From: Oscillospiraceae bacterium | Lineage (GTDB): Bacteria > Bacillota > Clostridia > Oscillospirales > Oscillospiraceae | Assembly: GCA_015068245.1 (NCBI GenBank) | Contig: SVKU01000022.1 | Coordinates: forward strand, 1-37,773 | Direction: 5' to 3' | Length of the DNA stretch: 37,773 bases | Shown: positions 8,555-16,055 of the stretch, piece by piece | How positions within the stretch are numbered: the stretch's first letter is position 1 | Layout: each line of letters opens with the position of its first letter | Position numbers and translations under genes: made by a program | The notes under the pieces: model-generated | What the model was told of the DNA's origin: nothing | What the model saw: only the letters and a program-made list of their open reading frames with translations | The model's database searches: none

Positions 8555-8905
8555 TTATTCCATGCCGTCGCTGCCGAGGGAGGGGAGCTTCCAAACTTCG
8601 GTTTCGTGGTAAACGGAGAGTTTGTTGCTCTTGGCGAAGGCTTCCATCTGGGACTTGATGTTCTCCCAGTTGCCGGCCTTTTTCTTTTCAACAGCGATCT
8701 TGTCGATCATGACAGGCATTCTCTTGGTTTTAACAACGATATGCTCGGAAATGCCTTTGCTCAGACCGAACAGCTTCTTGTATTCGCAGGGCTCAAAGGT
8801 AATGGAGGTAATATCCTCAGCCTTGACGTTCATGCTCATAGCCTGCTTGTCGGCGATCTGAACGATAAACTCAGTTTTGTCGAAAAGGACATCTGCTTTT
8901 GCCAT
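8555..8905 (-). CDS. Small cytoplasmic protein of unknown function
   Basis: A 116-residue protein without signal peptide or membrane segment, rich in Lys (MAKADVLFDKTEFIVQIADKQAM at the start, EVWKLPSLGSDGME at the end). Short alternating strands (ITSITFEP, EHIVVKTKRMPVMI) followed by a helix (WENIKSQMEAFAKSNKL) suggest a small alpha/beta or PH-like fold, but I recognise no family. AAAGGAG lies 9 bases before ATG 8905 and a consensus-like promoter lies upstream, so it is expressed as a single gene. The terminator is shared with the AraC gene. Confidence 0.75.
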   Translation of the reverse strand: MAKADVLFDKTEFIVQIADKQAMSMNVKAEDITSITFEPCEYKKLFGLSKGISEHIVVKTKRMPVMIDKIAVEKKKAGNWENIKSQMEAFAKSNKLSVYHETEVWKLPSLGSDGME

Positions 8906-8984
8906 TGTATTCTTCTCCTTTTAATCAATTTCTGTGCAATTAAAATCGGGCAACAACCCCGAACGATTACTGCTAAACATTGTA

Positions 8985-9013
8985 ATTATAACAAGCCTTT
9001 TCCTTTTTCGCAA
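8985..9013 (-). promoter_or_regulatory. Promoter of the small gene 8555-8905
   Basis: On the minus strand TTGCGA (9008-9013), 17 bases, TATAAT (8985-8990). The rest of the gap to the divergent operon (9014-9140) shows no clear gene or hairpin. Confidence 0.7.
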
Positions 9014-9142
9014 TAGTCATTTAATGCTTTATATGTTTCCAATGTGGCGTTGTTGCAGTGTGATGCGCAACCATTTGGTTTTTCTCTCCGGAAAAAACGG
9101 TTTTGTTGGCACAAAAATTGCTAAATAAATAATATCCGCATA

Positions 9143-9186
9143 AACTGTTGCCCGGTGTTCAAAATCGACACATCAGCAACAGTTGC
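9143..9186. promoter_or_regulatory. Palindromic operator candidate GCAACAGTTGC with distal half-site
   Basis: GCAACAGTTGC (9176-9186) is a perfect odd palindrome overlapping the -35 box of the dehydratase promoter. AACTGTTGC (9143-9151) repeats the half-site 24 bases upstream. A similar CAACTGTTG occurs at 12972-12980 next to the TetR gene, so a shared repressor is possible. Confidence 0.45.
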
Positions 9187-9211
9187 AGTTCTAACAAATG
9201 TGTGGGATAAT
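9183..9211 (+). promoter_or_regulatory. Promoter of the dehydratase-lipoprotein operon
   Basis: TTGCAG (9183-9188), 17 bases, GATAAT (9206-9211). The first four bases of the -35 lie inside the palindrome, so a repressor bound there would block RNA polymerase. Confidence 0.6.
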
Positions 9212-9249
9212 TATATTATGTTCAGAAAATATTGAAAGGAATGAAAAGA

Positions 9250-10542
9250 ATGATCAAGGAAAAATACGAAATATTTTATCCCGGTGTTTACTCTGCCGAG
9301 GAGCAGGCAGCAATAGACCGACTGCTCAGCGGTAAGAATGAAGGTCCCGGTGGACCCGGTGGTCCCGGTGCCGGCGGCCCTCCCATGATGAAGGAGCAGG
9401 TTTATCAGAAGGAAAAACTCAACGAAGTTATCATGCGTATGTATGCCGAACGCATTGTGCCTGAAAACCCCCTGTATAACGATGTTGAGTATGCAAAGAA
9501 CACCTGGTACGGCGGTCTGCCTATCGTTCCCGGTTATATTGAAGCCCTTGCCATGGCTATGCTGCCCCGGGAACTGGGTGATATGTGCATGCCCGACGAG
9601 CAGCTTGCAGGCGACGCTTACGACCATCAGGTTGAATATTTTGCCCCCATTCTCGCCGGTGACAAGCTGAGCAACAAGCCCGGCCCCGTGGAACTGATAG
9701 ACACCACTCCCGCCGAAGGCAGCATTGTCCGCTGCTTTGTGCTTATTGCTTCTGCAGATATCATCAACCAAAGGGGCGAAGTTGTTGGCCGCAGCACCAC
9801 CCGTTTCCCCAACTTCCGCTGCCGTCTGAAACCCGGCATGGAACCCGATCAGTTTATCCATCCCTTTAACAGATATATGCACCCCGCTCACCAGTATACC
9901 GATGAGGATTATGCTGTGCTGAAAGGCATTTGGGAAAAGGAAAAGGTTCGCGGCTCCGAGATCCTTTACTGGGACGATGTAAATGTTGGCGACTACACAT
10001 GGACAACTGCTGAGCCTCCCTTTACTCAGATGGACATTATCCGTATGCACGGTCAGGAACTGGTAGGCTGCGAATCCGTCAAGGGGCAGGTTCTCAGCGG
10101 CCGTATCCGTGGTGACAAAAACGAATACGGTGTTTACGACAATGTTATCTCCCATTACAAGCCCGGCAGAGGCCCCTTCTACAACTACACCGGTCGTGAC
10201 TTCTGCGTCCGTAATGTCACCAACTGGGCAGGCGATGCCGGCTTTATCACCATGGTCAACTGGCGCATGGTCAACGACTTCGAACCCGAAAAACAGGCCA
10301 ACCCCTTCCCCGAAGGCTTCTATCGTGAAAGCTATATGCTCAAGGTGCCTGAACTGAAAGAAAAAGGTGCCCACATCAACACCCACGGTATGTGTCCCGA
10401 TGCCACCATTACCAGGGGCTACGTATACGACAAGTACGAAAAAGACGGTCAGTACTACGTTGATATTGCCCTGTGGTGCGAAGATTTTGACGGCAACTAC
10501 CACACCGAGTGCGGCATCACCGTAAGGCTGCCGAAGAAATAA
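9250..10542 (+). CDS. MaoC/FAS1-like double-hotdog dehydratase with Gly-Pro insert
   Basis: A 430-residue protein with two hotdog-type halves. The first (about residues 60-215) contains NPLYNDVEYAKNTWYGG, a signature of FAS1-like/MaoC N-terminal dehydratase domains. The second (about 240-430) starts SEILYWDDVNVGDYTW, the usual opening of a MaoC-like domain. Such proteins hydrate or dehydrate acyl-CoA or acyl-ACP thioesters in the cytoplasm. The classical MaoC Asp/His catalytic pair is not obvious, so the substrate and even thioester activity are uncertain. A GPGGPGGPGAGGPP stretch (about residues 32-45) sits near the N-terminus. ATG 9250 is chosen because AAAGGA precedes it by 9 bases; ATG 9241 would touch that site and TTG 9232 lacks one. 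A binding lipoprotein gene follows after 18 bp. Confidence 0.75.
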   Translation: MIKEKYEIFYPGVYSAEEQAAIDRLLSGKNEGPGGPGGPGAGGPPMMKEQVYQKEKLNEVIMRMYAERIVPENPLYNDVEYAKNTWYGGLPIVPGYIEALAMAMLPRELGDMCMPDEQLAGDAYDHQVEYFAPILAGDKLSNKPGPVELIDTTPAEGSIVRCFVLIASADIINQRGEVVGRSTTRFPNFRCRLKPGMEPDQFIHPFNRYMHPAHQYTDEDYAVLKGIWEKEKVRGSEILYWDDVNVGDYTWTTAEPPFTQMDIIRMHGQELVGCESVKGQVLSGRIRGDKNEYGVYDNVISHYKPGRGPFYNYTGRDFCVRNVTNWAGDAGFITMVNWRMVNDFEPEKQANPFPEGFYRESYMLKVPELKEKGAHINTHGMCPDATITRGYVYDKYEKDGQYYVDIALWCEDFDGNYHTECGITVRLPKK

Positions 10543-10560
10543 AAGGAAAGGAAATTCAAA

Positions 10561-12288
10561 ATGAAGAAACGTCTGATTGTCATGCTCCTCGTGGCAGCAA
10601 TGATGCTTTCTCTGCTGTCCGGCTGCGGCTCCAAAACCGAAGAACCCGCTGCCGTTGAGGAAAGCACACCGGTTGAGGAAAGCGCACCCGCCGAAGAAGC
10701 TCCCGCTGAGGAAGAAGCACCTGCCGAAAACGAAGATGCTGCTCCTGCCGAAGATGAGGCTCCTGCCAAACCCGCCGAATACGATATGCCTTTCTATGAA
10801 GAGCCCGCTCAAATCAGTATTTTCTACCCCACACGTTCAGGCAATCATCCTTCCAAGTCTGAAGACGTTGTTGTGTTCTGGACCCGCCTCGTTGACAAAC
10901 TGGGTTACGACATCACCTGGACCGAGCCTTATCAGTCCACTGCTGCCGAACAGTTTAACCTGACCATCGCCGGCGGCGATTATCCAAATATCGTGTTCGA
11001 ATCCATGATCGCCATGTCCGGCTCTGCCTACACAGGCGGCTATGACCTTGCCGTTGAAGAAGGCGTTTATTTGGATCTTACTCCTTATCTTGAAGAGTAT
11101 GCCCCCCACTACAACTACCTGCTGCAGGATCCCGTAATATTTAACGATATCGTTACCGATGAAGGCAGGGTCGTCAGCTTTTCCACCATCAACTCCGAGC
11201 TGCAGAAAACCGGCATGGGCCCGGTTATCAACAAGGATTACTGGGAAGCCACCGGTCTTGAATTGCCCTACTCCATCAGTGATCTCCACGATGTAGCAGC
11301 AGCAATGAAAGCAAACGGCGTTAAGGCCCCCCTTGCTGTTACTGCAGAGGGCGAGATCGTTGAAGGCCTTGTTTCTCAGGCTATGGGTGCCGGTATTGCC
11401 GGTGAAATGGTGATCGACAACGCTTCCGGTCAGCTGGTGCTGGACGCCATCACCGAACAAACCAGAAACTATATTGAACTGTTTGCCGACTGGTACGCTG
11501 AGGGAATCCTTGACCCCGATTTCCTGTCCATCACCGAAATGGACTTCACCGGTTTCAACAACGGTGAGATCGGTACCTCCTCTGCCATGGGCTTTGAACT
11601 TGACAAATATTTCGACCGCTACGGCGTAACTCCTCAGCCCCTGCCCGTTATCAACGGCGATGGTCTTGAAAAAGGCCAGCTGTACTTTGCCGCAGCCGCA
11701 GCCTCATATGTAAGCTCAATGCCCGGCATTGCTCTTTGCACCTCCTGCGAGGAAGAGGACGTTGTTGAAGCCTGCATGAAGCTTTGTGACTTCTTCTACA
11801 GCGACACCGGTTATCTGGCCTGCAACTATGGTTGGGAAGAGGGCGAGACCTACGACATCATTGACGGCAAGCCTATCCCCAACGAATTCTTCAGTGCCAG
11901 AGATGAAGCCCTGGGCGTTGCCAACAAGAGCCTGTATACCAACGACGGCGACTTTGGCTATGTTTATCCCAACTTCAACTTTGATACCGGTTCCGAAACC
12001 CTTATCAAAGCATCCGAGCTTTGGACTGTTTCCACCGATCAGCCCAGCGCACTGTATACCGGTCTGCCCGGCAACATGAAATTGACCGCCGACGAGTCCG
12101 ACTCCATCGGCAGCTCCTACACCGACCTGCAGACCTACATTGAGAGCACCGTCCTCAAGTGGATGGTGGGTGAAGCCGAACTTACCGACGCTGCTTGGGA
12201 CGAATTTGTTGCCACCTGCCAGTCTCTTGATCTGGATAAAATCATCGAAGTATACACCGGCGCATATCAGAGATATATCAGCAAATAA
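10561..12288 (+). CDS. Extracellular solute-binding lipoprotein, second paralogue
   Basis: A 575-residue lipoprotein: signal peptide with lipobox LLSGC (Cys about 22), then a long Glu/Ala/Pro tether (to about residue 75) of repeated PAEE-type units, then a family-1 solute-binding fold (EQFNLTIAGGDYPNIVFES, LTPYLEEYAPHY, CDFFYSDTGYLACNYGWEEGETYD, ending KIIEVYTGAYQRYISK). It shares gene size, tether type and several motifs with the lipoprotein at 5240-6961. It follows the dehydratase gene by 18 bp with AAAGGAAAGG as ribosome site, so the two are co-transcribed. No ABC permease or ATPase gene is adjacent. It may share a permease encoded elsewhere, or act as a sensor or surface scavenger (inference). 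Confidence 0.85.
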   Translation: MKKRLIVMLLVAAMMLSLLSGCGSKTEEPAAVEESTPVEESAPAEEAPAEEEAPAENEDAAPAEDEAPAKPAEYDMPFYEEPAQISIFYPTRSGNHPSKSEDVVVFWTRLVDKLGYDITWTEPYQSTAAEQFNLTIAGGDYPNIVFESMIAMSGSAYTGGYDLAVEEGVYLDLTPYLEEYAPHYNYLLQDPVIFNDIVTDEGRVVSFSTINSELQKTGMGPVINKDYWEATGLELPYSISDLHDVAAAMKANGVKAPLAVTAEGEIVEGLVSQAMGAGIAGEMVIDNASGQLVLDAITEQTRNYIELFADWYAEGILDPDFLSITEMDFTGFNNGEIGTSSAMGFELDKYFDRYGVTPQPLPVINGDGLEKGQLYFAAAAASYVSSMPGIALCTSCEEEDVVEACMKLCDFFYSDTGYLACNYGWEEGETYDIIDGKPIPNEFFSARDEALGVANKSLYTNDGDFGYVYPNFNFDTGSETLIKASELWTVSTDQPSALYTGLPGNMKLTADESDSIGSSYTDLQTYIESTVLKWMVGEAELTDAAWDEFVATCQSLDLDKIIEVYTGAYQRYISK

Positions 12289-12296
12289 AGCAACCA

Positions 12297-12330
12297 AAAG
12301 ATGGCGGCAATCATGCCGCCATCTTTTTTT
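12297..12330. terminator. Terminator of the dehydratase-lipoprotein operon
   Basis: GATGGCGGCA (12300-12309) pairs perfectly with TGCCGCCATC (12314-12323), loop ATCA, followed by seven T. The flanking AAAA gives a T run on the other strand too, so it may also stop the TetR transcript. Confidence 0.92.
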
Positions 12331-12357
12331 GCATTTCAGAGGCAAAGTTCAACGCAG

Positions 12358-12876
12358 TTACCTGCCCTTATATTCCGTTTCGATTATCTCCGCCATTTCC
12401 TCGGGAGACTCCACGCAGCCGTTTCTCAGCCACATTTTTATTATAGCGTTTATGCCGCTGCGGAAGAATTCAATATGGTAGTCAATATGCTTATTATCGA
12501 AATCCTGCTCCGCCCTGACAATATCGTACACCAGCACCTGATGGGATTCATCGTAACCCAGTTTGAAATAGGTGCTATAAAACAATTGGTTTTCCTTAAT
12601 ATGGGTGAACATTTTCAGTGCACTGCCGCTTTCGTGATAATTACCTTCCGCACGGAAAACTTCTGCAAATTCAGTTTCCAGCTTGTCTCTGATCTTATCC
12701 GCCAGGTCATAGATGTCCATAAAGTTTGCATAGAAAGTACTGCGGTTCATGCCTGTCATGGCGCATATATCCGTAACTGTTATGTCTTTAAGCTCCCTGT
12801 CCTGCAGCAGCTGTGCAAAGGCTTTTTCGATTTTTTCCACTGATGCACGGCGGCGGCTGTTGTTTTTTGTATTCAA
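12358..12876 (-). CDS. TetR/AcrR-family transcriptional regulator
   Basis: A 172-residue protein with an N-terminal TetR helix-turn-helix (ITVTDICAMTGMNRSTFYANFMDIYDL, about residues 32-58) and an all-alpha ligand domain (about 70-172). The second half resembles the DhaS/TetR_C-type group common in Clostridia. It diverges from two membrane-protein genes, the usual arrangement for a TetR repressor controlling its neighbours. GGGAG lies 6 bases before ATG 12876. Palindromes with CAAC/GTTG arms (12901-12912 and 12972-12980) lie in the divergent region. A related palindrome sits at the dehydratase promoter, so it may also control that operon. Confidence 0.88.
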   Translation of the reverse strand: MNTKNNSRRRASVEKIEKAFAQLLQDRELKDITVTDICAMTGMNRSTFYANFMDIYDLADKIRDKLETEFAEVFRAEGNYHESGSALKMFTHIKENQLFYSTYFKLGYDESHQVLVYDIVRAEQDFDNKHIDYHIEFFRSGINAIIKMWLRNGCVESPEEMAEIIETEYKGR

Positions 12877-12900
12877 TATGCTTCTCCCTTTTTATTATTC

Positions 12901-12980
12901 CAACACTTGTTGCAAAATTGATGATTGTTATTAGTCCTGCTCCAAAGTATACTATAAACACATTAAAAAGACAACTGTTG
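12901..12980. promoter_or_regulatory. Divergent control region: promoter and CAAC/GTTG palindromes
   Basis: On the plus strand TTGTTA (12925-12930), 17 bases, TATACT (12948-12953) forms a promoter for the membrane-protein pair. CAACACTTGTTG (12901-12912) lies upstream and CAACTGTTG (12972-12980) lies downstream near the expected transcript start. Both are candidate TetR operators. Confidence 0.5.
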
Positions 12981-13002
12981 CGATAATGAAAGGATGAACA
13001 AC

Positions 13003-13371
13003 ATGAAAAAAAGCAGTTTTGTTGCAATGGTACTCGGTACAGTCAGCGGTGTAATGTTTGCTTTGGGCATGTGCATGGCACTGCTTCCGGAGTGGAACGC
13101 CTTTAAAGAAGGCATTGTGCTGGGCGCAGTAGGCCTTGTTATGGGGTTGGCTACCGTTATCATCTGGCGCAAAATGGAAAACAAACAGCCCGTCCGGCTG
13201 AATCTGCGAAACGTACTGTTTGTAATTCTTGGCGTTGTTGGCGCCCTTACCCTGGGACTGGGTATGTGCTTCTGCATGGTTTGGGAAAACATAATTCTCG
13301 GCACTGTTATTGGTCTTGTGGGTATTGTTATGCTGCTTTCGCTTATCCCCATCGTTAAGGGCATCAAATAA
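13003..13371 (+). CDS. Small multi-spanning membrane protein
   Basis: A 122-residue hydrophobic protein with about four membrane helices: VAMVLGTVSGVMFALGMCMAL, GIVLGAVGLVMGLATVII, VLFVILGVVGALTLGLGMCFCM, and IILGTVIGLVGIVMLLSLIPIV. Two GLGMC/ALGMC motifs suggest an internal duplication of a two-helix unit. I recognise no named family. ATG 13003 is chosen because AAAGG precedes it by 9 bases; the in-frame ATG 12994 directly abuts that site. The last base of its stop codon is the first base of the next start codon, so the two products are probably made together and may interact. Likely regulated by the divergent TetR protein. Confidence 0.75.
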   Translation: MKKSSFVAMVLGTVSGVMFALGMCMALLPEWNAFKEGIVLGAVGLVMGLATVIIWRKMENKQPVRLNLRNVLFVILGVVGALTLGLGMCFCMVWENIILGTVIGLVGIVMLLSLIPIVKGIK

Positions 13372-14183
13372 TGACCGGGCGCACGGTGCAGTCAGCGAGG
13401 CTCAGCCTTGCCATGAATCTGGCATACAGTTTTTACACCGCTGTTTTCGGTATTATGGGGCGTTCATGGTGGTTTGTTACTTTGGCTGCATATTACATTA
13501 TTTTAAGCGTAATGCGGTTTGCCATACTGATGTCGGCAAAAAAGGCTGACAGCGATACCGGAACTTTTATTATGCGGTTCACCGGCCGGATGCTGATATT
13601 TCTGTCAATAACAATGGCAGGTACTGCTTATCTTGCCGTTTCGGGAGACCGTGGTACAAAACACCATGAGATAGCAATGATTACCATTGCGCTGTACTCC
13701 TTTACCAAGCTCTCTTTAGCGATAATCAACCTTGTCAAAGCAAGGAAAACGTCGCTCCCCATTTTGAAATCACTTCGAAACATTTCTTTGGCAGATGCGG
13801 CAGCATCCCTGTTTTCTCTACAGAGGTCAATGCTGGTTACCTTTGAAGGGATGGGGGCTGACGATATACAGCTTATGAATATCTTGACCGGAACAGCAGT
13901 GTATGTTTTGGTGTTTCTTTTGGGAATGAATCTTATTGGAGGAAGAATAACTGTTATGGCAAAAACAAAACTTGCCGCTGCAGGCGAAAAAATCGCAGAC
14001 AGCGTAACCGACGGATACAAAAAAATCGAATCCGGCACTGTGAACGGTTATAAAAAGATAGAATCCTGCGTTGTGGAAAGCTACACCAAGGTCGAAGACC
14101 GTTTCATTGAGCAATTTCTTGCTCATGACGGCGAAACCCTTGAGGATGCCAAAGCAAGGCTTAAAGGCAAAAACAAATACTGA
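13371..14183 (+). CDS. Membrane protein with repeated amphipathic C-terminal tail
   Basis: A 270-residue protein with about five membrane segments in residues 1-190 (for example WWFVTLAAYYIILSVM, MLIFLSITMAGTAYLAV, AVYVLVFLLGMNLIGG). The cytoplasm-like tail (about 195-270) has three tandem units, VTDGYKKIES, VNGYKKIES and VESYTKVED, an 11-residue periodicity expected of a surface-lying or coiled-coil amphipathic helix. No enzyme motif is visible and I do not recognise the family. It overlaps the preceding gene by one base and ends just before a very stable terminator. With the TetR gene it forms a three-gene module; stress or drug response is possible but unproven. Confidence 0.72.
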   Translation: MTGRTVQSARLSLAMNLAYSFYTAVFGIMGRSWWFVTLAAYYIILSVMRFAILMSAKKADSDTGTFIMRFTGRMLIFLSITMAGTAYLAVSGDRGTKHHEIAMITIALYSFTKLSLAIINLVKARKTSLPILKSLRNISLADAAASLFSLQRSMLVTFEGMGADDIQLMNILTGTAVYVLVFLLGMNLIGGRITVMAKTKLAAAGEKIADSVTDGYKKIESGTVNGYKKIESCVVESYTKVEDRFIEQFLAHDGETLEDAKARLKGKNKY

Positions 14184-14190
14184 GTGCAAA

Positions 14191-14245
14191 TGTTAAATCC
14201 GGGATAACGGTACAAACCTCCGTTATCCCGGATTTAACATTTTTA
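14191..14245 (+). terminator. Terminator with 20-bp perfect stem
   Basis: Arms 14191-14210 and 14220-14239 are exact reverse complements (TGTTAAATCCGGG at the outside) with a 9-base loop, followed by TTTTTATTA. The stem is unusually long and closes the TetR-controlled pair. Confidence 0.9.
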
Positions 14246-14355
14246 TTAGTTATTTTACCCAAGTTTTACCTTGTAAAGATGTCAGATTTCACAATCAAAA
14301 GCTATTATATTGCCGTGATCGAGAAATAATAGAATAGTGAAAAGGAGTTAATCAA

Positions 14356-15207
14356 ATGAAAAAAGCAGTTTCATTTATCATCACAGCAGCAATTATGGCA
14401 ATGTCCCTGGCAGGCTGCAGCAGTACATCAGACAATATAACCGTTGTCTCCCGTGAAGACGGTTCCGGCACAAGAGGTGCTTTTGTAGAGCTTTTCGGCG
14501 TTGAAGTCAAAAATGACGGCGGAGAAAAGGTTGACATGACCACCGACTCCGCAGAGATCACTAACAGCACCGCAGTTATGATGACCACCGTGGCCGCCAA
14601 CGAGAACGCTATTGGATACATCTCCTTAGGTTCTCTGAACAGCAGTGTCAAAGCCCTGAAAATTGACGGAGCTGAAGCCTCTGCCGAGAATATCAAAAAC
14701 GGCAGCTACAAAGTGTCCCGCCCCTTCAATATCGCCGTAACCGACAATGCCGGCAAAACCGCAAAGGATTATATCAGCTATATTCTCAGCGCTGACGGTC
14801 AGTCCATCGTGGAAAGCAAGGGCTACATCAGCATCGGCTCCGGCGAAGCTTACGAAAACAGCGGAGTCAGCGGCAAGCTGACTATCTCCGGCTCGTCCTC
14901 TGTATACCCCGTAATGGAAAAGCTCACCGAGGCATACTGTGCCATCAACCCCAATGTTGAGATCGAGCTTCAGCAGAGCGACTCCTCCACCGGGATCAGC
15001 GATGCAATGGGTGGCATAAGCGATATCGGCATGGCCTCCCGTGAGTTGAAAGAAAGCGAACTGGAAGCCGGTCTGACCCCAATCACCATCGCCATAGACG
15101 GCATAGCCGTGGTAGTAAGCCCCAACAGCAGCATCGACAGTCTGACCACTGAACAGGTAAGACAGATCTTCACCGGTGAAGTCACCGCATGGAGCAACGT
15201 AAGATGA
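14356..15207 (+). CDS. pstS: Phosphate ABC transporter substrate-binding lipoprotein PstS, halves in swapped order
   Basis: A 283-residue lipoprotein (lipobox SLAGC, Cys about 21) that captures phosphate for PstCAB. The domain order is unusual. The segment normally in the C-terminal half of PstS (VVSREDGSGTRGAFVELFG, about residues 31-49, through GYISIGSG, about 155) comes first. The usual N-terminal half (LTISGSSSVYPVMEKL, about 176-190, IELQQSDSSTG, about 205-215, to FTGEVTAWSNVR) comes last. Phosphate-contacting loops GSGTRG, SGSSS and SDSSTG are all present, so the site should be complete. I recall this order in other Clostridia, so it is probably a stable permuted subfamily and not a damaged gene. 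The stop codon overlaps the pstC start. Confidence 0.9.
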   Translation: MKKAVSFIITAAIMAMSLAGCSSTSDNITVVSREDGSGTRGAFVELFGVEVKNDGGEKVDMTTDSAEITNSTAVMMTTVAANENAIGYISLGSLNSSVKALKIDGAEASAENIKNGSYKVSRPFNIAVTDNAGKTAKDYISYILSADGQSIVESKGYISIGSGEAYENSGVSGKLTISGSSSVYPVMEKLTEAYCAINPNVEIELQQSDSSTGISDAMGGISDIGMASRELKESELEAGLTPITIAIDGIAVVVSPNSSIDSLTTEQVRQIFTGEVTAWSNVR

Positions 15208-16055
15208 TGAAGCTTAAAGAAGCAGGCATGAAGTACATCTTCATGCTTGCTGCCTGCATATCCATAGCAGCCGTGGTATTCATCTGCCTGTTTCTGTTCG
15301 GAAGCGGTATACCTGCCATGCTCAAAATCGGCGTGGGTGACTTTCTCTCCGGTACACGCTGGAAGCCGCTAAATGAGCTGTTCGGCATTCTGCCCATGAT
15401 AGCCGGCAGCATATATGTCACTGCAGGAGCCATCGTCATCGGCGTTCCCATCGGCATTCTGACCGCAATTTTCATGGCACGATTCTGCCCGGCAAAGCTG
15501 CATAAGCTATTGAAGCCCGCCATTGACCTTATGGCAGGCATTCCATCTGTTGTATACGGTTTCTTCGGTCTGGTAGTGCTGGTTCCTATGGTACGAAACC
15601 TTTTCGGCGGCAGCGGCAAAAGCATACTGACAGCCTCCATCATGTTGGGAATAATGATACTGCCCACTATCATTTCCACAGCGGAAGCCTCTTTGAGGGC
15701 AGTACCAGACAGCTACTACGAAGGTGCTTTGGCATTGGGCGCAACCCATGAACGAAGCGTTTTTACCATTCTTGTACCCGCCGCAAAATCGGGTATTACC
15801 TCGGGTATCATTCTGGGTGTTGGCCGTGCCATCGGAGAGACTATGGCAGTGGTCATGGTGGCAGGCAATCAGGCGGTAATGCCGGGAAGCCTGCTGGACG
15901 GAGTACGCACTCTGACAGCCAACATCGTGTTGGAAATGGGATACGCAGCCGACCTCCACAGAGAAGCCTTATTTGCTACAGCCGTGGTACTGTTTGTGTT
16001 TATTCTCATTATCAACGTCAGCTTTTCACTGCTGCGAAAGGAGAAGTCTAAATGA
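15204..16055 (+). CDS. pstC: Phosphate ABC transporter permease PstC
   Basis: A 283-residue inner-membrane permease with six predicted helices and the binding-protein-dependent transport motif EGALALGATHERSVFTILVPAAKSG (about residues 175-200), which contacts the PstB ATPase. The family PstC signatures AGIPSVVYGFFGL and GVGRAIGETMAV are present. ATG 15204 is preferred: GGAG (15191-15194) is 9 bases upstream and the start overlaps the pstS stop as ATGA. The in-frame ATG 15189 lies inside that region and lacks a ribosome site. With PstA it forms the channel for phosphate taken up by PstS. Confidence 0.95.
   Translation: MMKLKEAGMKYIFMLAACISIAAVVFICLFLFGSGIPAMLKIGVGDFLSGTRWKPLNELFGILPMIAGSIYVTAGAIVIGVPIGILTAIFMARFCPAKLHKLLKPAIDLMAGIPSVVYGFFGLVVLVPMVRNLFGGSGKSILTASIMLGIMILPTIISTAEASLRAVPDSYYEGALALGATHERSVFTILVPAAKSGITSGIILGVGRAIGETMAVVMVAGNQAVMPGSLLDGVRTLTANIVLEMGYAADLHREALFATAVVLFVFILIINVSFSLLRKEKSK

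Noticed and set aside
9211-10812. 533-codon minus-strand open frame
   Set aside because: Antisense shadow of the dehydratase and the start of the lipoprotein gene; Phe/Gly-rich, low-complexity translation with no ribosome site.
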